From: an uncultured Bacteroidota bacterium
GTDB taxonomy: Bacteria; Bacteroidota; Rhodothermia; Balneolales; Balneolaceae
Direction of reading: 5' to 3'
NCBI GenBank assembly: GCA_913057895.1
Contig: CAJXOH010000008.1
Coordinates: forward strand, 1-60,723
Length of the DNA: 60,723 nt
Shown here one piece after another: positions 35,701 through 45,351 of the stretch. Both the position numbers and the translations under genes were made by a program. The notes beneath the pieces are model-generated. The model saw only the letters and a list, made by a program, of their open reading frames with translations. It made no database searches and was not told the DNA's origin. Each line of letters begins with the position of its first letter. The first letter of the stretch is position 1.

Positions 35701-38195
35701 CCATTAAAGAGTCTTATGATAGAGACGAATTCCAACGTCTTACACAATGGTTTGATAAAAAAGGATGGCGCCCGTTTCCATTTCAAATGGAGGCATGGAA
35801 AGCTCAGCAAAAAGGGCTGGACGGGTTTTTAACGGCCCCAACAGGAAGTGGAAAAACCTTGGCCATGCTTGGTGGGCTATTTCTAACACAGCTTCAACAG
35901 CAAGCATCGGGGCATCCTCCGGAAAAGGGTCCATTATTACTCTGGATCACTCCTCTAAGGGCACTTGCAAAGGATCTAGAGTCGGCAATGCAAGAGATGA
36001 TCGATGAGCTCGGTCTTCAGCTTACAGTTGGCCGTCGCACAGGTGATGTATCAAGTTCAGAGAAGGCAAAGCAACGAAAAAAGATGCCTTCCATCTTGAT
36101 TACGACGCCAGAGAGTATGCACATCTTATTTGCATCAAGTAGTTCATTGGGGGATCTGAAACATGTCCAACGAGTGGTTGTTGATGAGTGGCATGAATTC
36201 ATGGGATCCAAGCGTGGGACTCAATGTGAACTGGTGTTATCCCGTCTTCGAGCACTTCAACCAGCGCTTTCGTGTTGGGGAGTATCTGCAACCATTGGAA
36301 ATGTGGAAGAAGCCAAAGAGGTGCTTTTTGGATCATCAGAAAAGGCGCATAAGGCCGTTCATATCAAAGGTGATCATCCAAAGGAGATTGAGATGGTGTC
36401 CATCCTTCCCAAAACCATGGATGAATTACCTTGGGCTGGACATCTAGGCTTATCGATGATCGATCAAGTCCTTCCCTATCTGGAGCCACCAGGCTCTGTG
36501 TTACTCTTTACGAATACTCGAGCGCAGGCAGAGTTATGGTTTCGAGGGCTACTTGAAGCCAACCCAGATCTTGCAGGTGATATCGCTCTTCATCATGGAT
36601 CTTTAACGCAAGAGATTCGCCTTTGGGTGGAAAGTGCCATCAAAGAGGGGGTGATTCGTATTGTAGTGTGTACGTCGAGTTTAGATTTGGGTGTCGACTT
36701 TTCCCCAGTTGACCGCGTTATCCAGGTTGGAAGCCCAAAGGGGATTGCGCGATTTATGCAACGGGCAGGGCGTAGTGGTCATTCTCCTGGTCAAAAAAGT
36801 AAAATCATTTTTGTACCCACTCATGCCCTAGAATTGATTGAAGCTGGTGCTCTGCGTGAATCAATATCAAACCCTGCCCTTGAGGATCGCACCCCACCCT
36901 TCGCCCCGACGGATGTGCTTTCTCAATATGCCGTGACTCGAGCTGTGGGTGGGGGATTCTTCCCTCAGGAACTCTATAATGAAGTTTGTGCAACATGGTC
37001 CTACCAATCCCTTTCAAAGGAAAACTGGGAACAGATTCTTCATTCGCTTATTCATGGCGGTGATGCGCTTCAAAAGTACCCAGAGTTTCAAAAGCTAGTA
37101 GTAGACTCTGATGGACTTGTAAAACCTGCCAATCGTCGCGTATCGACTCGACACAGACTTTCCATTGGTACGATTTCATCTGATGCGATGCTACGGGTAA
37201 AATATCTTACGGGTGGATATTTGGGCACGGTCGAAGAGTGGTTTATTGCCAAAATGGAGCCTGGAGATTGCTTTTGGTTTGCGGGGCGCAACCTTGAACT
37301 TGTGCGTGTAAAGCAAATGACTGTGTATGTCCGGCGTGCCAAAGGTGCCTCAAAATCGATCCCTACCTGGCTTGGAGGACGGATGTCGCTAAGTTCAAAT
37401 CTATCCGCTGGCCTACAACGTTCGTTGCAGGATATGGAAGAAGGATCATACAGAACGCCCGAAACACGTGCGATCCGTCCCTTGATGGAGTTGCAAGCTG
37501 AGAGGTCTGCATTACCAAGCCACAACCGATTTCTCGTTGAGGTATCTACCTCAAAAGAGGGGACTCATGCATTCTTTTTCCCCTTTGAAGGACGGGCTGT
37601 ACATGAGGGTCTAAGCACATTGATTGCTACCCGCATCGCAGACCAAATGCCTATCACGTTTACCCTTGCCATGAATGATTATGGCTTTGAACTTCTCACA
37701 GATCAACCCATCTCTTGGGATGAGTCATGGATTCGTAGCCTTTTTTCACCAGAACACTTGGTGAGTGACCTTCAACGCAGTGTGAATACGTCGGAATTAG
37801 CAAAACGACATTTTCGATATATCGCTCGAATTAGCGGCATGATATTCCAAGGGTACCCAGGCAAAGCAACCTCCACGAAACATCTTCAAGTTTCGAGTGG
37901 CCTTTTGTATGACGTTTTGTCAGAGTATGAACCTGATCATCTTCTGCTTCAACAAGCACATGAAGAAGTGTTACTCACGCAGCTAGAGGAACATCGAATT
38001 CGTGAAGTATTACATAGAATCCAATCTCAACCGATTAAACTCGTAGAAACGCCCCGTTTTTCCCCTTTTGCTTTTCCTATCTTTGTAGATCGATTACGTG
38101 GCAAGGTGTCTTCTGAAACTCTAGCCCAGCGAATCCAAAAAATGCAGGATCAAGCCAAGCATGACCTCCAACGACATCAAATGGCACGTTCATAA
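35697..38195 (+). CDS. Lhr-type DEXH-box DNA helicase (ligase-associated family)
   Basis: A superfamily 2 helicase resembling the Lhr-like 'ligase-associated DNA damage response' helicases. It has a Q-like N-terminal segment, Walker A FLTAPTGSGKTLAMLGG near residue 54, the DEWH box (VVVDEWHEFMGSKRGTQCEL), the SAT-like GVSATIGNVEE, LHHGSLTQEIR, TSSLDLGVDFSPVD and MQRAGRSGHSPGQ in the second RecA domain, and then the long Lhr C-terminal part (winged-helix and beta-rich). At 832 residues it matches this subgroup rather than full Lhr (~1500). It overlaps the PdeM-type gene by 35 bases. In other bacteria the set also includes an ATP-dependent ligase and an exonuclease; neither is here. Confidence 0.92.
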   Translation: MTIKESYDRDEFQRLTQWFDKKGWRPFPFQMEAWKAQQKGLDGFLTAPTGSGKTLAMLGGLFLTQLQQQASGHPPEKGPLLLWITPLRALAKDLESAMQEMIDELGLQLTVGRRTGDVSSSEKAKQRKKMPSILITTPESMHILFASSSSLGDLKHVQRVVVDEWHEFMGSKRGTQCELVLSRLRALQPALSCWGVSATIGNVEEAKEVLFGSSEKAHKAVHIKGDHPKEIEMVSILPKTMDELPWAGHLGLSMIDQVLPYLEPPGSVLLFTNTRAQAELWFRGLLEANPDLAGDIALHHGSLTQEIRLWVESAIKEGVIRIVVCTSSLDLGVDFSPVDRVIQVGSPKGIARFMQRAGRSGHSPGQKSKIIFVPTHALELIEAGALRESISNPALEDRTPPFAPTDVLSQYAVTRAVGGGFFPQELYNEVCATWSYQSLSKENWEQILHSLIHGGDALQKYPEFQKLVVDSDGLVKPANRRVSTRHRLSIGTISSDAMLRVKYLTGGYLGTVEEWFIAKMEPGDCFWFAGRNLELVRVKQMTVYVRRAKGASKSIPTWLGGRMSLSSNLSAGLQRSLQDMEEGSYRTPETRAIRPLMELQAERSALPSHNRFLVEVSTSKEGTHAFFFPFEGRAVHEGLSTLIATRIADQMPITFTLAMNDYGFELLTDQPISWDESWIRSLFSPEHLVSDLQRSVNTSELAKRHFRYIARISGMIFQGYPGKATSTKHLQVSSGLLYDVLSEYEPDHLLLQQAHEEVLLTQLEEHRIREVLHRIQSQPIKLVETPRFSPFAFPIFVDRLRGKVSSETLAQRIQKMQDQAKHDLQRHQMARS

Positions 38196-38880
38196 CCAAA
38201 CGTTTTGGCTATTGCCAGAAAAGGCGGCCTATTGGGAATCTGAGGGTGTTCTACTTGTTGCAGACCTACACTTTGGTAAAGTGAGTCATTTCCAGAGGCA
38301 AGGGATTGCTGTGCCTAAGGGGGCACAACGTAAGACCCTGGATCGTCTTGATGATGTCATTAGACGAACGCAACCAAAAGCTATTTGGTTTCTTGGCGAT
38401 CTATTTCATAGTCATCCAAACGAAGAATGGCTTGAATTTCAAGAATGGATGAGAGCTCATGAATCACTTGAACATGTTTTGGTTCAAGGAAATCATGATA
38501 TAGCAAAACCTACCGTGTATACAACTCTTGGACTCACTGTTCAATCCTCGCTGCTACGACACGGGCTATGCTTTAGCCATGAGCCAAGTGATTCATTTCC
38601 AAAGCCAAGCAACCCCGTGACTGGGGAGCATCCAGAAGTTCTTTTTCGAATTTGTGGGCATATCCACCCTGGTGTCAAGCTTCGGACAACTGGGCGTCAA
38701 TCCATGACATTGCCCTGTTTTTTTGAAACCAACGATCATATGGTTTTACCAGCTTTCGGTGAATTTACTGGGCTTCATTGTCTTCCTGTTTCAAACGATT
38801 GTGAGGCTTACATCGTTACGGAAGAACGGCTTGTATTACACTCTAGCTTACCGCGTCAATCGACGACAGCAACCCGCTAA
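38161..38880 (+). CDS. pdeM: PdeM-type metallophosphoesterase (ligase-associated)
   Basis: A calcineurin-like phosphoesterase matching the PdeM proteins found with Lhr-type helicases. Metal-binding motifs are in order: LLVADLHFGKVSHF (DxH), FLGDLFHSHPNEEW (GD), VQGNHD (GNHD) and ICGHIHPG (GHxH), so the dinuclear metal site appears complete. PdeM-type proteins are proposed nucleases of DNA repair, but their substrates are poorly defined. The length of 239 residues is normal. It starts inside the end of the helicase gene (35-base overlap), so the two are almost certainly expressed together. Confidence 0.9.
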   Translation: MTSNDIKWHVHNQTFWLLPEKAAYWESEGVLLVADLHFGKVSHFQRQGIAVPKGAQRKTLDRLDDVIRRTQPKAIWFLGDLFHSHPNEEWLEFQEWMRAHESLEHVLVQGNHDIAKPTVYTTLGLTVQSSLLRHGLCFSHEPSDSFPKPSNPVTGEHPEVLFRICGHIHPGVKLRTTGRQSMTLPCFFETNDHMVLPAFGEFTGLHCLPVSNDCEAYIVTEERLVLHSSLPRQSTTATR

Positions 38881-38884
38881 TTAT

Positions 38885-39517
38885 ATGAATCACATCATCG
38901 ATTTTCTTCATTTACGGTCACCTCGCAAATTCTGGCATCCTATCATTGGACTTTCACTCATGGGTGCATTTGGATGGTTTCTTCTTTTCCCGTCCATGAC
39001 ATATGCTCAGGATCCTGTGGTTACTCCCCTGGATCAACATGTTGAATCCATGCGTTTCGGCATGAAATTACTAGGTGGGTGGGCATTGGCAAATATTGTC
39101 ACAGGATCACTAGGCCGAAGCCAAACATCAGGAACTACGCGATACTTTCACGAGATGAACGCGGGGTGGAATGCTGTTAATCTGACGATTGCGTCTGTCG
39201 CCTTGATGACGCTACCAGATGTGAGTACTTGGACGCTTGAGCAGGGCGTTCAGGAAGCGTCTCGACTCGATAAAATTTTACTTTTTAATGCTGGTTTAGA
39301 CCTTGGCTACATGGCGCTAGGCTATGCACTCATTGAACGAGGAAAAAGGCTTGATTCTTCTCGACTTCAGGGATATGGCCAGTCATTAATCCTTCAAGGT
39401 GCGTTCTTATTTGTCTTCGATATAGCCTTTGCTTACTTCCATGTTGATATCACTGAAGCGATTCGTGTTCAAAGTATGGCGGGTGGTGCAGGACTCACCT
39501 TCTCGATGAATCTGTAA
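38885..39517 (+). CDS. Uncharacterised integral membrane protein
   Basis: A 210-residue protein with a probable N-terminal signal or membrane segment (IIGLSLMGAFGWFLLFPSMTYA, which ends in a possible cleavage site) and about four further hydrophobic segments. Conserved-looking stretches are FGMKLLGGWALANIVTGSL, YFHEMNAGWNAVNL and LFNAGLDLGYMALGYAL. Similar small membrane proteins occur in Bacteroidota, but I do not assign a family with confidence. The frame stays open upstream into pdeM. The ATG at 38885, 4 bases after the pdeM stop, is the likely start. It is the last gene of this plus-strand set; a role in DNA repair is not implied by its sequence. Confidence 0.75.
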   Translation: MNHIIDFLHLRSPRKFWHPIIGLSLMGAFGWFLLFPSMTYAQDPVVTPLDQHVESMRFGMKLLGGWALANIVTGSLGRSQTSGTTRYFHEMNAGWNAVNLTIASVALMTLPDVSTWTLEQGVQEASRLDKILLFNAGLDLGYMALGYALIERGKRLDSSRLQGYGQSLILQGAFLFVFDIAFAYFHVDITEAIRVQSMAGGAGLTFSMNL

Positions 39518-39561
39518 CGTCGATAGTGGCCATTCGTACGATGTGGGGATTGCAACGATTG

Positions 39562-40419
39562 TCACCCCGCAAGGGCTATATCCAAAAACATCATCACTGT
39601 GAATCCCAGCATTGTCCCAAGTGTAGCTAAATCAGTATTGCCATGATTTTGAGATTCAGGGATCAATTCCTCGATCACCACATACATCATTGCACCCGCT
39701 GCAAATGCTAATGCATACGGAAGAATGGGAGCAATCAATAATACAGCCGCCGCTCCAACCACGGCCGATATAGGCTCAACAACACCTGATAATTGTCCAT
39801 AATAGAAGCTTTTGGACGTCTTCATGCCATCTCTTCGAAGGGGAGCAGATACGGCCAAGCCTTCGGGAAAATTCTGGATCCCAATTCCAATAGCTAAGGC
39901 AATCGCTCCTGCAATAGTAGCCGTTCCTGTTGGATCAATACCCGTTGCGGCAGCTCCAAATAACACTCCAACTGCAAGTCCTTCTGGAACATTGTGCAAG
40001 GTCATCGCTAACATGAGTAATGTAGACCGCCTCCAAGAGGTTGGGACCCCTTCGGCCTCGTCTAGTGAAAATGATGGGTGAAGGTGAGGCAAATAGGCAT
40101 CTGCAATACGCAAGGTTATCCCACCAACTAAGAATCCAACGACTGCAGGAATGAGTGGATTCATCCCTTGAGACTCAGCCATCTCCATTCCTGGAATGAG
40201 TAGCGACCATACGCTAGCAGCAATCATCACACCTGCAGCAAATCCCATTAATGAGTCCAAAACCTTTAAACTCACGCTGCGAGTAAAAAAAACAATCCCA
40301 GCTCCTAGGGCCGTCATAGTCCAGGTGAATAGTCCTGCAATAAGGGCTTGAATCACGGGATGAAGATCAAAAAACCAACCATCTAAAAAGGGAAGAGATA
40401 TGGCAGTTGTTGCGATCAT
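39562..40419 (-). CDS. ZIP-family metal transporter
   Basis: An inner-membrane divalent metal (zinc, iron or manganese) transporter of the ZIP family. Eight hydrophobic segments are visible. The two metal-path motifs HNVPEGLAVGVLFG and NFPEGLAVS lie near residues 141 and 184, as in ZupT/GufA-type members. The loop between segments three and four has several His residues (LPHLHPSFSLDEAEG). The length of 285 residues is typical. The direction of transport for this protein is uptake by family precedent. It is divergent from gcvP, with 242 bases between the starts. Confidence 0.93.
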   Translation of the reverse strand: MIATTAISLPFLDGWFFDLHPVIQALIAGLFTWTMTALGAGIVFFTRSVSLKVLDSLMGFAAGVMIAASVWSLLIPGMEMAESQGMNPLIPAVVGFLVGGITLRIADAYLPHLHPSFSLDEAEGVPTSWRRSTLLMLAMTLHNVPEGLAVGVLFGAAATGIDPTGTATIAGAIALAIGIGIQNFPEGLAVSAPLRRDGMKTSKSFYYGQLSGVVEPISAVVGAAAVLLIAPILPYALAFAAGAMMYVVIEELIPESQNHGNTDLATLGTMLGFTVMMFLDIALAG

Positions 40420-40536
40420 AATGTTTATTCATTCTTATTTAGCTTCTCGAATCTTTTTTAACCATGGCTAAATATCTTGAATCTTACGATATATGACAAC
40501 TCTCTGGACCATCATTTTTACGATAGTTTTGCAAGA

Positions 40537-40555
40537 TTCCTGCGATTCTCAGGAA
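40537..40555. promoter_or_regulatory. Short inverted repeat between the ZIP gene and gcvP
   Basis: TTCCTG (40537-40542) and CAGGAA (40550-40555) form a 6-bp inverted repeat with a 7-base spacer in the 242-base divergent region. It could be a regulator-binding site. Stem length is modest and chance is possible. Confidence 0.25.
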
Positions 40556-40661
40556 CTCTGAAAACGAAAAAACTGTATCTTTGTTATCGCATGAAAAATG
40601 GCTTTCGCACAGTCACACTTTTCCGATCTAAATCCTAGTTTTTACAAGAGCTAACAAGCGC

Positions 40662-43538
40662 ATGATTCCACCCAAGGACTCGTTCGAACAACGACACAAC
40701 GGTACTCATCAAACTCAATTAACACCTCTCCTCGAACAAGTACATGCGCCATCATTGGACGCACTCATTGACGAGATCATACCAAAAGGGATTCGACTTG
40801 AGAGAGAGCTCCATTTACCTGCTGCAATTTCTGAACAAGAGTATCTGAAAGAGATTAAAGAGATTGCATCCAAGAATAAGGTATTTGAGTCGTTTATAGG
40901 GATGGGGTATACAGACACCATCATGCCCTCAGTTATTCTTCGTAACATCCTAGAAAATCCAGGCTGGTATACCGCGTACACCCCCTATCAAGCGGAGATT
41001 GCACAGGGGAGAATGGAAGCGCTCATTAACTTCCAAACGATGATCAGTGATCTCACCGGGATGGAGTTGGCAAATGCCTCACTCCTTGATGAAGCTACTG
41101 CCGTGGCTGAAGGGGTTACAATGCTTTATGATGCCAGACCTCGTACAAAGAAGGATGCAGCAACCTGCTTGGTCTCCTCACAATGTCATCCTCAGGTACA
41201 TGCTTTACTTGAAACACGGACACAACCACTCGGGATTACGCTCGTCATCCAAGACCCTAGCGAGTTCGATGTAACCCGTCCTGACGTCTTCGCGATGGTA
41301 CTAAGTTATCCCGATTCCGATGGAAAGGTCCGATTCATCAAACCAACCATCGATGCTGGACATGAGCACGATGTAATGACGGTGGTTACCGCAGACCTTC
41401 TGAGCCTCGTATTGCTTACACCTCCAGGGGAGCAAGGGGCCGATGTTGTCGTTGGGTCAGCTCAACGTTTCGGAGTACCTATGGGGTATGGTGGGCCACA
41501 CGCTGCTTTCTTCGCTACCAGAGCAGAATACCAGCGCAAAATCCCAGGACGAATCATTGGAGCAACCAAAGATGCAGATGGAAATCCAGCGTATCGTATG
41601 GCACTGCAGACAAGAGAGCAACACATCAGACGTGAAAAAGCAACGTCTAATATTTGTACTGCACAGGTTCTCCTTGCAGTGATTTCTGGGTTTTATGGAG
41701 TGTGGCACGGGCCAGAAGGGTTACGTCGTATAGCCTCAAGAGTTCACGCGCTGGCTGTTGCGACTGCCAATGGGCTTGTCCAAGGCGGATGCAAACTGCG
41801 TCATGACGAATTTTTTGACACCCTTCGAATCGCCGCAGATCCAAAGCAGGCTGAGAGCGTTCGCGCTGCTGCTGAATCTATGAAACTTAATCTCCGTTAC
41901 TTCGAAAATGGGGATATTGGGCTCACCTTTGATGAAGCCAAAGACGAATCACACCCTCTACGTATTTGGGAAATATTCCACAAAGCAGGACTCATCTCGA
42001 GCCTTCCAGAATTAGACAAGCAGTCCACTTCAAGTGTTCTAGGTAAAGATCTCCAACGTTCAAGTGCGTTTATGGATCACGAGGTATTCCACACCTACCA
42101 CACTGAACATGAGATGCTTCGCTATATGAAGCGACTTGAAAACAAGGATTTGAGTTTGACACACTCCATGATCTCACTCGGTTCGTGTACCATGAAACTC
42201 AATGCCACTACAGAGATGATCCCCGTGACATGGAAAGAGTTTGGTGGAATTCATCCATTTGCTCCGAGTGATCAGACCAAAGGCTATACACAGCTTTTTG
42301 AAGACCTTTCAACTTGGCTTGAGGAGATTACTGGTTTTGATTCTGTGTCTCTGCAACCAAATTCTGGTGCTCAAGGGGAGTATACGGGCCTCATGGTGAT
42401 TCGTGAATACCACAGACAACGTGGGGATCACCATCGAAACGTTGCCATAATCCCATCTTCAGCCCATGGGACCAATCCAGCAAGTGCTGTAATGGCTGGA
42501 ATGAATGTCGTCGTGACGCAGTGTGATGATCAGGGTAATATCGACTTTGAGGACTTAAAGAAACATGTTGAGGCTCATTCTGAAAACTTGTCTGCGCTAA
42601 TGGTCACCTATCCATCCACGCATGGAGTCTTTGAGGAACACATCCGAGAAATTTGTGACTTGATTCATGAACATGGTGGCAAGGTGTACATGGATGGAGC
42701 CAATATGAATGCACAAGTGGGCCTTACAAGTCCAGCCGCAATTGGGGCAGATGTATGCCATCTAAATTTGCACAAAACCTTCTGTATCCCTCACGGTGGG
42801 GGTGGTCCAGGGATGGGACCCATCGGAGTTACCAAAGATTTAGCTCCATATCTACCCGGACACCCACTCATCGAGACAGGAGGTGAATTGGGCATTACAC
42901 CAGTATCTGCAGCGCCTTGGGGTAGTGCATCCATCTTGACCATTTCTCACGCATACATCCGCATGATGGGTCCTGATGGATTAACTCAAGCCACAAAGTT
43001 GGCAATTCTAAACGCCAACTACATGATGGAACGCCTAAAAGACCACTATCCTGTTCTGTACCGTGGAAAAACGGGTCGGTCTGCTCATGAGTTTATTATC
43101 GATATACGTGGATTTAAGGCCTCTGCAGGTATTGAAGCAACGGATATTGCAAAACGATTGATGGACTACGGTTTCCATGCACCTACAATGAGCTTCCCTG
43201 TGGCTGGAACGCTTATGATTGAACCCACAGAAAGTGAGTCTCAATCCGAACTTGATCGCTTTTGTGATGCGATGATTTCGATTAGAGAAGAGATACGTGC
43301 GATTGAAAATGGGTCTGCCGATGAGAAGGAGAATGTGTTAAAACACGCTCCACATACTCAAGAAATGGCACTTCGTGATGATTGGGTGTTTCCATACAGT
43401 AGAAAAGAAGCGGTATTCCCAATGGAGGGTCAACACGCGTTTAAATTTTGGCCCTCCGTTCGTCGGGTCGATGATGCGTATGGAGATCGCAACCTAATGT
43501 GTACCTGTTTGCCGATGTCTGCCTACGAAGAGGCATAA
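40662..43538 (+). CDS. gcvP: Glycine dehydrogenase (decarboxylating), P-protein
   Basis: GcvP is the pyridoxal-phosphate-dependent P-protein of the glycine cleavage system. It decarboxylates glycine and passes the aminomethyl group to lipoyl-GcvH. The 958 residues form the fused single-chain type with two homologous halves. The first half starts near [20 protein letters not shown]. The second contains the PLP-binding [20 protein letters not shown], with the lysine in the usual Schiff-base position. [17 protein letters not shown] and [11 protein letters not shown] are also typical. No gcvT or gcvH is in the window, and no glycine riboswitch could be seen upstream. A terminator follows. Confidence 0.98.
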   Translation: MIPPKDSFEQRHNGTHQTQLTPLLEQVHAPSLDALIDEIIPKGIRLERELHLPAAISEQEYLKEIKEIASKNKVFESFIGMGYTDTIMPSVILRNILENPGWYTAYTPYQAEIAQGRMEALINFQTMISDLTGMELANASLLDEATAVAEGVTMLYDARPRTKKDAATCLVSSQCHPQVHALLETRTQPLGITLVIQDPSEFDVTRPDVFAMVLSYPDSDGKVRFIKPTIDAGHEHDVMTVVTADLLSLVLLTPPGEQGADVVVGSAQRFGVPMGYGGPHAAFFATRAEYQRKIPGRIIGATKDADGNPAYRMALQTREQHIRREKATSNICTAQVLLAVISGFYGVWHGPEGLRRIASRVHALAVATANGLVQGGCKLRHDEFFDTLRIAADPKQAESVRAAAESMKLNLRYFENGDIGLTFDEAKDESHPLRIWEIFHKAGLISSLPELDKQSTSSVLGKDLQRSSAFMDHEVFHTYHTEHEMLRYMKRLENKDLSLTHSMISLGSCTMKLNATTEMIPVTWKEFGGIHPFAPSDQTKGYTQLFEDLSTWLEEITGFDSVSLQPNSGAQGEYTGLMVIREYHRQRGDHHRNVAIIPSSAHGTNPASAVMAGMNVVVTQCDDQGNIDFEDLKKHVEAHSENLSALMVTYPSTHGVFEEHIREICDLIHEHGGKVYMDGANMNAQVGLTSPAAIGADVCHLNLHKTFCIPHGGGGPGMGPIGVTKDLAPYLPGHPLIETGGELGITPVSAAPWGSASILTISHAYIRMMGPDGLTQATKLAILNANYMMERLKDHYPVLYRGKTGRSAHEFIIDIRGFKASAGIEATDIAKRLMDYGFHAPTMSFPVAGTLMIEPTESESQSELDRFCDAMISIREEIRAIENGSADEKENVLKHAPHTQEMALRDDWVFPYSRKEAVFPMEGQHAFKFWPSVRRVDDAYGDRNLMCTCLPMSAYEEA

Positions 43539-43574
43539 AAAAAGGCTGTATGGAACCCCACACAGCCTTTTAAG
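43537..43574. terminator. Bidirectional terminator between gcvP and the Hc1-like gene
   Basis: AAAAGGCTGT (43540-43549) pairs with ACAGCCTTTT (43562-43571), with a 12-base spacer. On the minus strand it ends in seven T residues, so it serves the Hc1-like gene well. On the plus strand only four T residues follow the stem, giving weaker termination of gcvP. Confidence 0.82.
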
Positions 43575-43590
43575 ATCTTAGAAAAACAGA

Positions 43591-43767
43591 TTAGCCAGCG
43601 TTTTTCTTCTCTTGAATCTCTTTACGAATGACTTGAGCAAGATTCTTTAGATCCTGGAGATGTTTACGAGCACGCGTTCCCGCAGCTTTATTCCCCTTAT
43701 TGTAGAACTTGTCCATGTCATCTTCTAGGTGAGCCATGATAGTTTTTACTTCGTCGATTCTGGCCAT
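43591..43767 (-). CDS. Histone H1-like (Hc1-family) DNA-binding protein
   Basis: A 58-residue basic, helical protein resembling the Hc1-type histone-like family common in Bacteroidota. It contains DKFYNKGNKAAGTRARKHLQDLKNLAQ, shown here in parts: DKFYNKGNKAAGTRARK then HLQDLKNLAQVIRKEI. Such proteins bind DNA and condense the chromosome. The frame opens at an ATG four codons upstream, but GGAGG (43777-43773) lies 5 bases before the ATG at 43767, so that ATG is chosen. It is monocistronic, flanked by a terminator and a ~250-base upstream region, and reads away from gcvP's neighbour on the plus strand. Confidence 0.88.
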   Translation of the reverse strand: MARIDEVKTIMAHLEDDMDKFYNKGNKAAGTRARKHLQDLKNLAQVIRKEIQEKKNAG

Positions 43768-43772
43768 GTGAG

Positions 43773-43777
43773 CCTCC
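43773..43777 (-). promoter_or_regulatory. Shine-Dalgarno site deciding the Hc1-like start
   Basis: GGAGG on the minus strand lies 5 bases before the ATG at 43767. It overlaps the alternative upstream ATG at 43779, arguing against that start. Confidence 0.6.
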
Positions 43778-44014
43778 ATGTTTGGTTGTTGGTTAGCAGA
43801 ATCCCATGAATAACACAGGTTGTGAGTATCATCTTTTATACCTCACATTCTTCAAAAATAACAGATTCAGACACAAATGCACGTTAAGGAATGAAAAAAA
43901 ACGTCATTTTGGGCTCTTTTTTAAGAAAATGGGGCTATTTTTGGGTCCGAAACATCCAATATTGGTCGCTTCGAAGGCGAAAGTAACCATATTGTCATTA
44001 ATATTTGTCCAGAT

Positions 44015-45022
44015 ATGCCTCATGTAGTTCTTATTCCTGGTGATGGAATTGGCCCTGAAATCACTGAATCGGTAAAGCAAATCCTCCATGTAGCCCAGGC
44101 AGACGTGCAATGGGTTGAATGTGCTGCGGGTGAAGCAGCAGTTACATCGCATGGAAATCCACTACCTGAAGAGACCATCCAAGCGATTGAACGTCATCGA
44201 ATCGCTTTGAAGGGTCCTCTAACAACACCCGTTGGGGCAGGTTTTCGGTCTATCAATGTGGCACTTCGCCAACATTTTGACCTTTTTGCGAATATCCGCC
44301 CTGCTCGAACACTCCCTGGTATTGATACCCCTTTTCGACATGTAGATATGGTTCTTTTCAGAGAGAACACCCAAGGGTTATACATTGGACGAGAGAGATG
44401 GGTAGAGGAAGGTCAAGAAGCTGAAAGTCTCGCTGTGGTTTCGCGCAAAGCGAGTGAACGAATTATCAAGGAAGCTTTTGAATATGCTATGCGTCATGGA
44501 CGCAAAAAAGTCAGCCTTATTCATAAAGCGAACATCTTAAAGTTCACAACAGGACTATTCCTAGAAGTGGGCCGTGAGATAGCCACTCAATACCCTTCTA
44601 TCGAGTTTGAAGACCTCATTATTGATAATATGGCCATGCAAATGGTCATGCGTCCGGAGAGGTTCGATGTAATTGTCACCACCAATATGTTTGGGGACAT
44701 CCTCTCAGATTTAGCCTCTGGGTTAGTCGGTGGATTGGGAGTAACCGGTGCTGGGAATGTCGGTGAGTCTGCCGCTATCTTTGAAGCTGTCCATGGATCA
44801 GCTCCTGACATTGCAGGAAAAGGGATTGCAAACCCACTGGCGTTTTTGTTTTCTGCAGTAATGATGCTGGATCACCTTGATCAAAACAAAACCGCAGAAA
44901 GGATACGGGCAGCCATTTACACCGTATTGCAAGAACACAAGAGTGATTGCACAGCGGATATTGGAGGAGAAGGGCAAACCAAGAGCTTCACCGATGCCAT
45001 TTGCAACGTACTCTCTCCTTGA
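44015..45022 (+). CDS. Isocitrate/isopropylmalate dehydrogenase family protein (probable NAD-isocitrate dehydrogenase)
   Basis: A 335-residue decarboxylating dehydrogenase. The family elements are VVLIPGDGIGPEIT at the N-terminus, FRENTQGLYIG, with the Tyr-containing loop, SLIHKANILKFTTGLF, TTNMFGDILSDLASGLVGG with the metal-binding Asp residues, and EAVHGSAPDIAGKGIANPLA before the nucleotide site. The short length and the ENTQGLYIG loop favour an NAD-dependent isocitrate dehydrogenase over LeuB. Tartrate and homoisocitrate dehydrogenases are close relatives, so the substrate is not certain. No leucine-biosynthesis genes are adjacent. It precedes gatC by 37 bases. Confidence 0.9.
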   Translation: MPHVVLIPGDGIGPEITESVKQILHVAQADVQWVECAAGEAAVTSHGNPLPEETIQAIERHRIALKGPLTTPVGAGFRSINVALRQHFDLFANIRPARTLPGIDTPFRHVDMVLFRENTQGLYIGRERWVEEGQEAESLAVVSRKASERIIKEAFEYAMRHGRKKVSLIHKANILKFTTGLFLEVGREIATQYPSIEFEDLIIDNMAMQMVMRPERFDVIVTTNMFGDILSDLASGLVGGLGVTGAGNVGESAAIFEAVHGSAPDIAGKGIANPLAFLFSAVMMLDHLDQNKTAERIRAAIYTVLQEHKSDCTADIGGEGQTKSFTDAICNVLSP

Positions 45023-45059
45023 CGTAGATTCACACTAGACACATAACCATTCCATTCGT

Positions 45060-45347
45060 ATGTCAGTCACGTTAGAGGACGTTCATTACATCGCCAAACT
45101 TGCTAGACTTTCGCTTACAGAGCAAGAAGCCACGCAAGCTCAGCAAGATTTAAATAAGATTCTATCCTATATGGATGAGCTTAATCAAATTGACACCTCC
45201 TCTGTTGAGCCTTTAGAGCATGTTTTTGATTTTGAAACACGGCTTCGTCCAGACACCCCAGAAGCACCCGTTCCACATGAAGACGCGCTACGAAATGCAC
45301 CCGATGCTGATTCAGATTATTTCCGGGTCCCAAAAGTGATCGAGTAA
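45060..45347 (+). CDS. gatC: Asp/Glu-tRNA(Asn/Gln) amidotransferase subunit C
   Basis: GatC stabilises the GatAB amidotransferase that converts Glu-tRNA(Gln) or Asp-tRNA(Asn) to the amidated form. The 95-residue protein shows VEHYIAKLARLSLTEQE-like features: DVHYIAKLARLSLTEQEA near the N-terminus, LNKILSYMDELNQIDTSSVEP in the middle, and the acidic-Pro C-terminal stretch ending DYFRVPKVIE. This ending is conserved across the family. gatA and gatB are not in the window, so GatC is encoded apart from its partners, as in many Bacteroidota. The flippase gene begins 4 bases later. Confidence 0.95.
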   Translation: MSVTLEDVHYIAKLARLSLTEQEATQAQQDLNKILSYMDELNQIDTSSVEPLEHVFDFETRLRPDTPEAPVPHEDALRNAPDADSDYFRVPKVIE

Positions 45348-45351
45348 GTCG

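Noticed and set aside
40420..40661. Possible glycine riboswitch upstream of gcvP
   Set aside because: No paired aptamer pattern or conserved glycine-aptamer core was visible in the 242 bases; only a 6-bp inverted repeat.
43936..43943. TATTTTTG as a Bacteroidota-type -7 promoter box before the isocitrate dehydrogenase
   Set aside because: The octamer fits TAnnTTTG, but the nearest TTTG upstream is 24 bases away, longer than the usual ~19-20 spacing.
43901..43950. Near-duplicate GGGCTC/GGGGCTA plus T-run in the Hc1-IDH gap
   Set aside because: The two copies match only over a short stretch and form no clear hairpin or regulator site.
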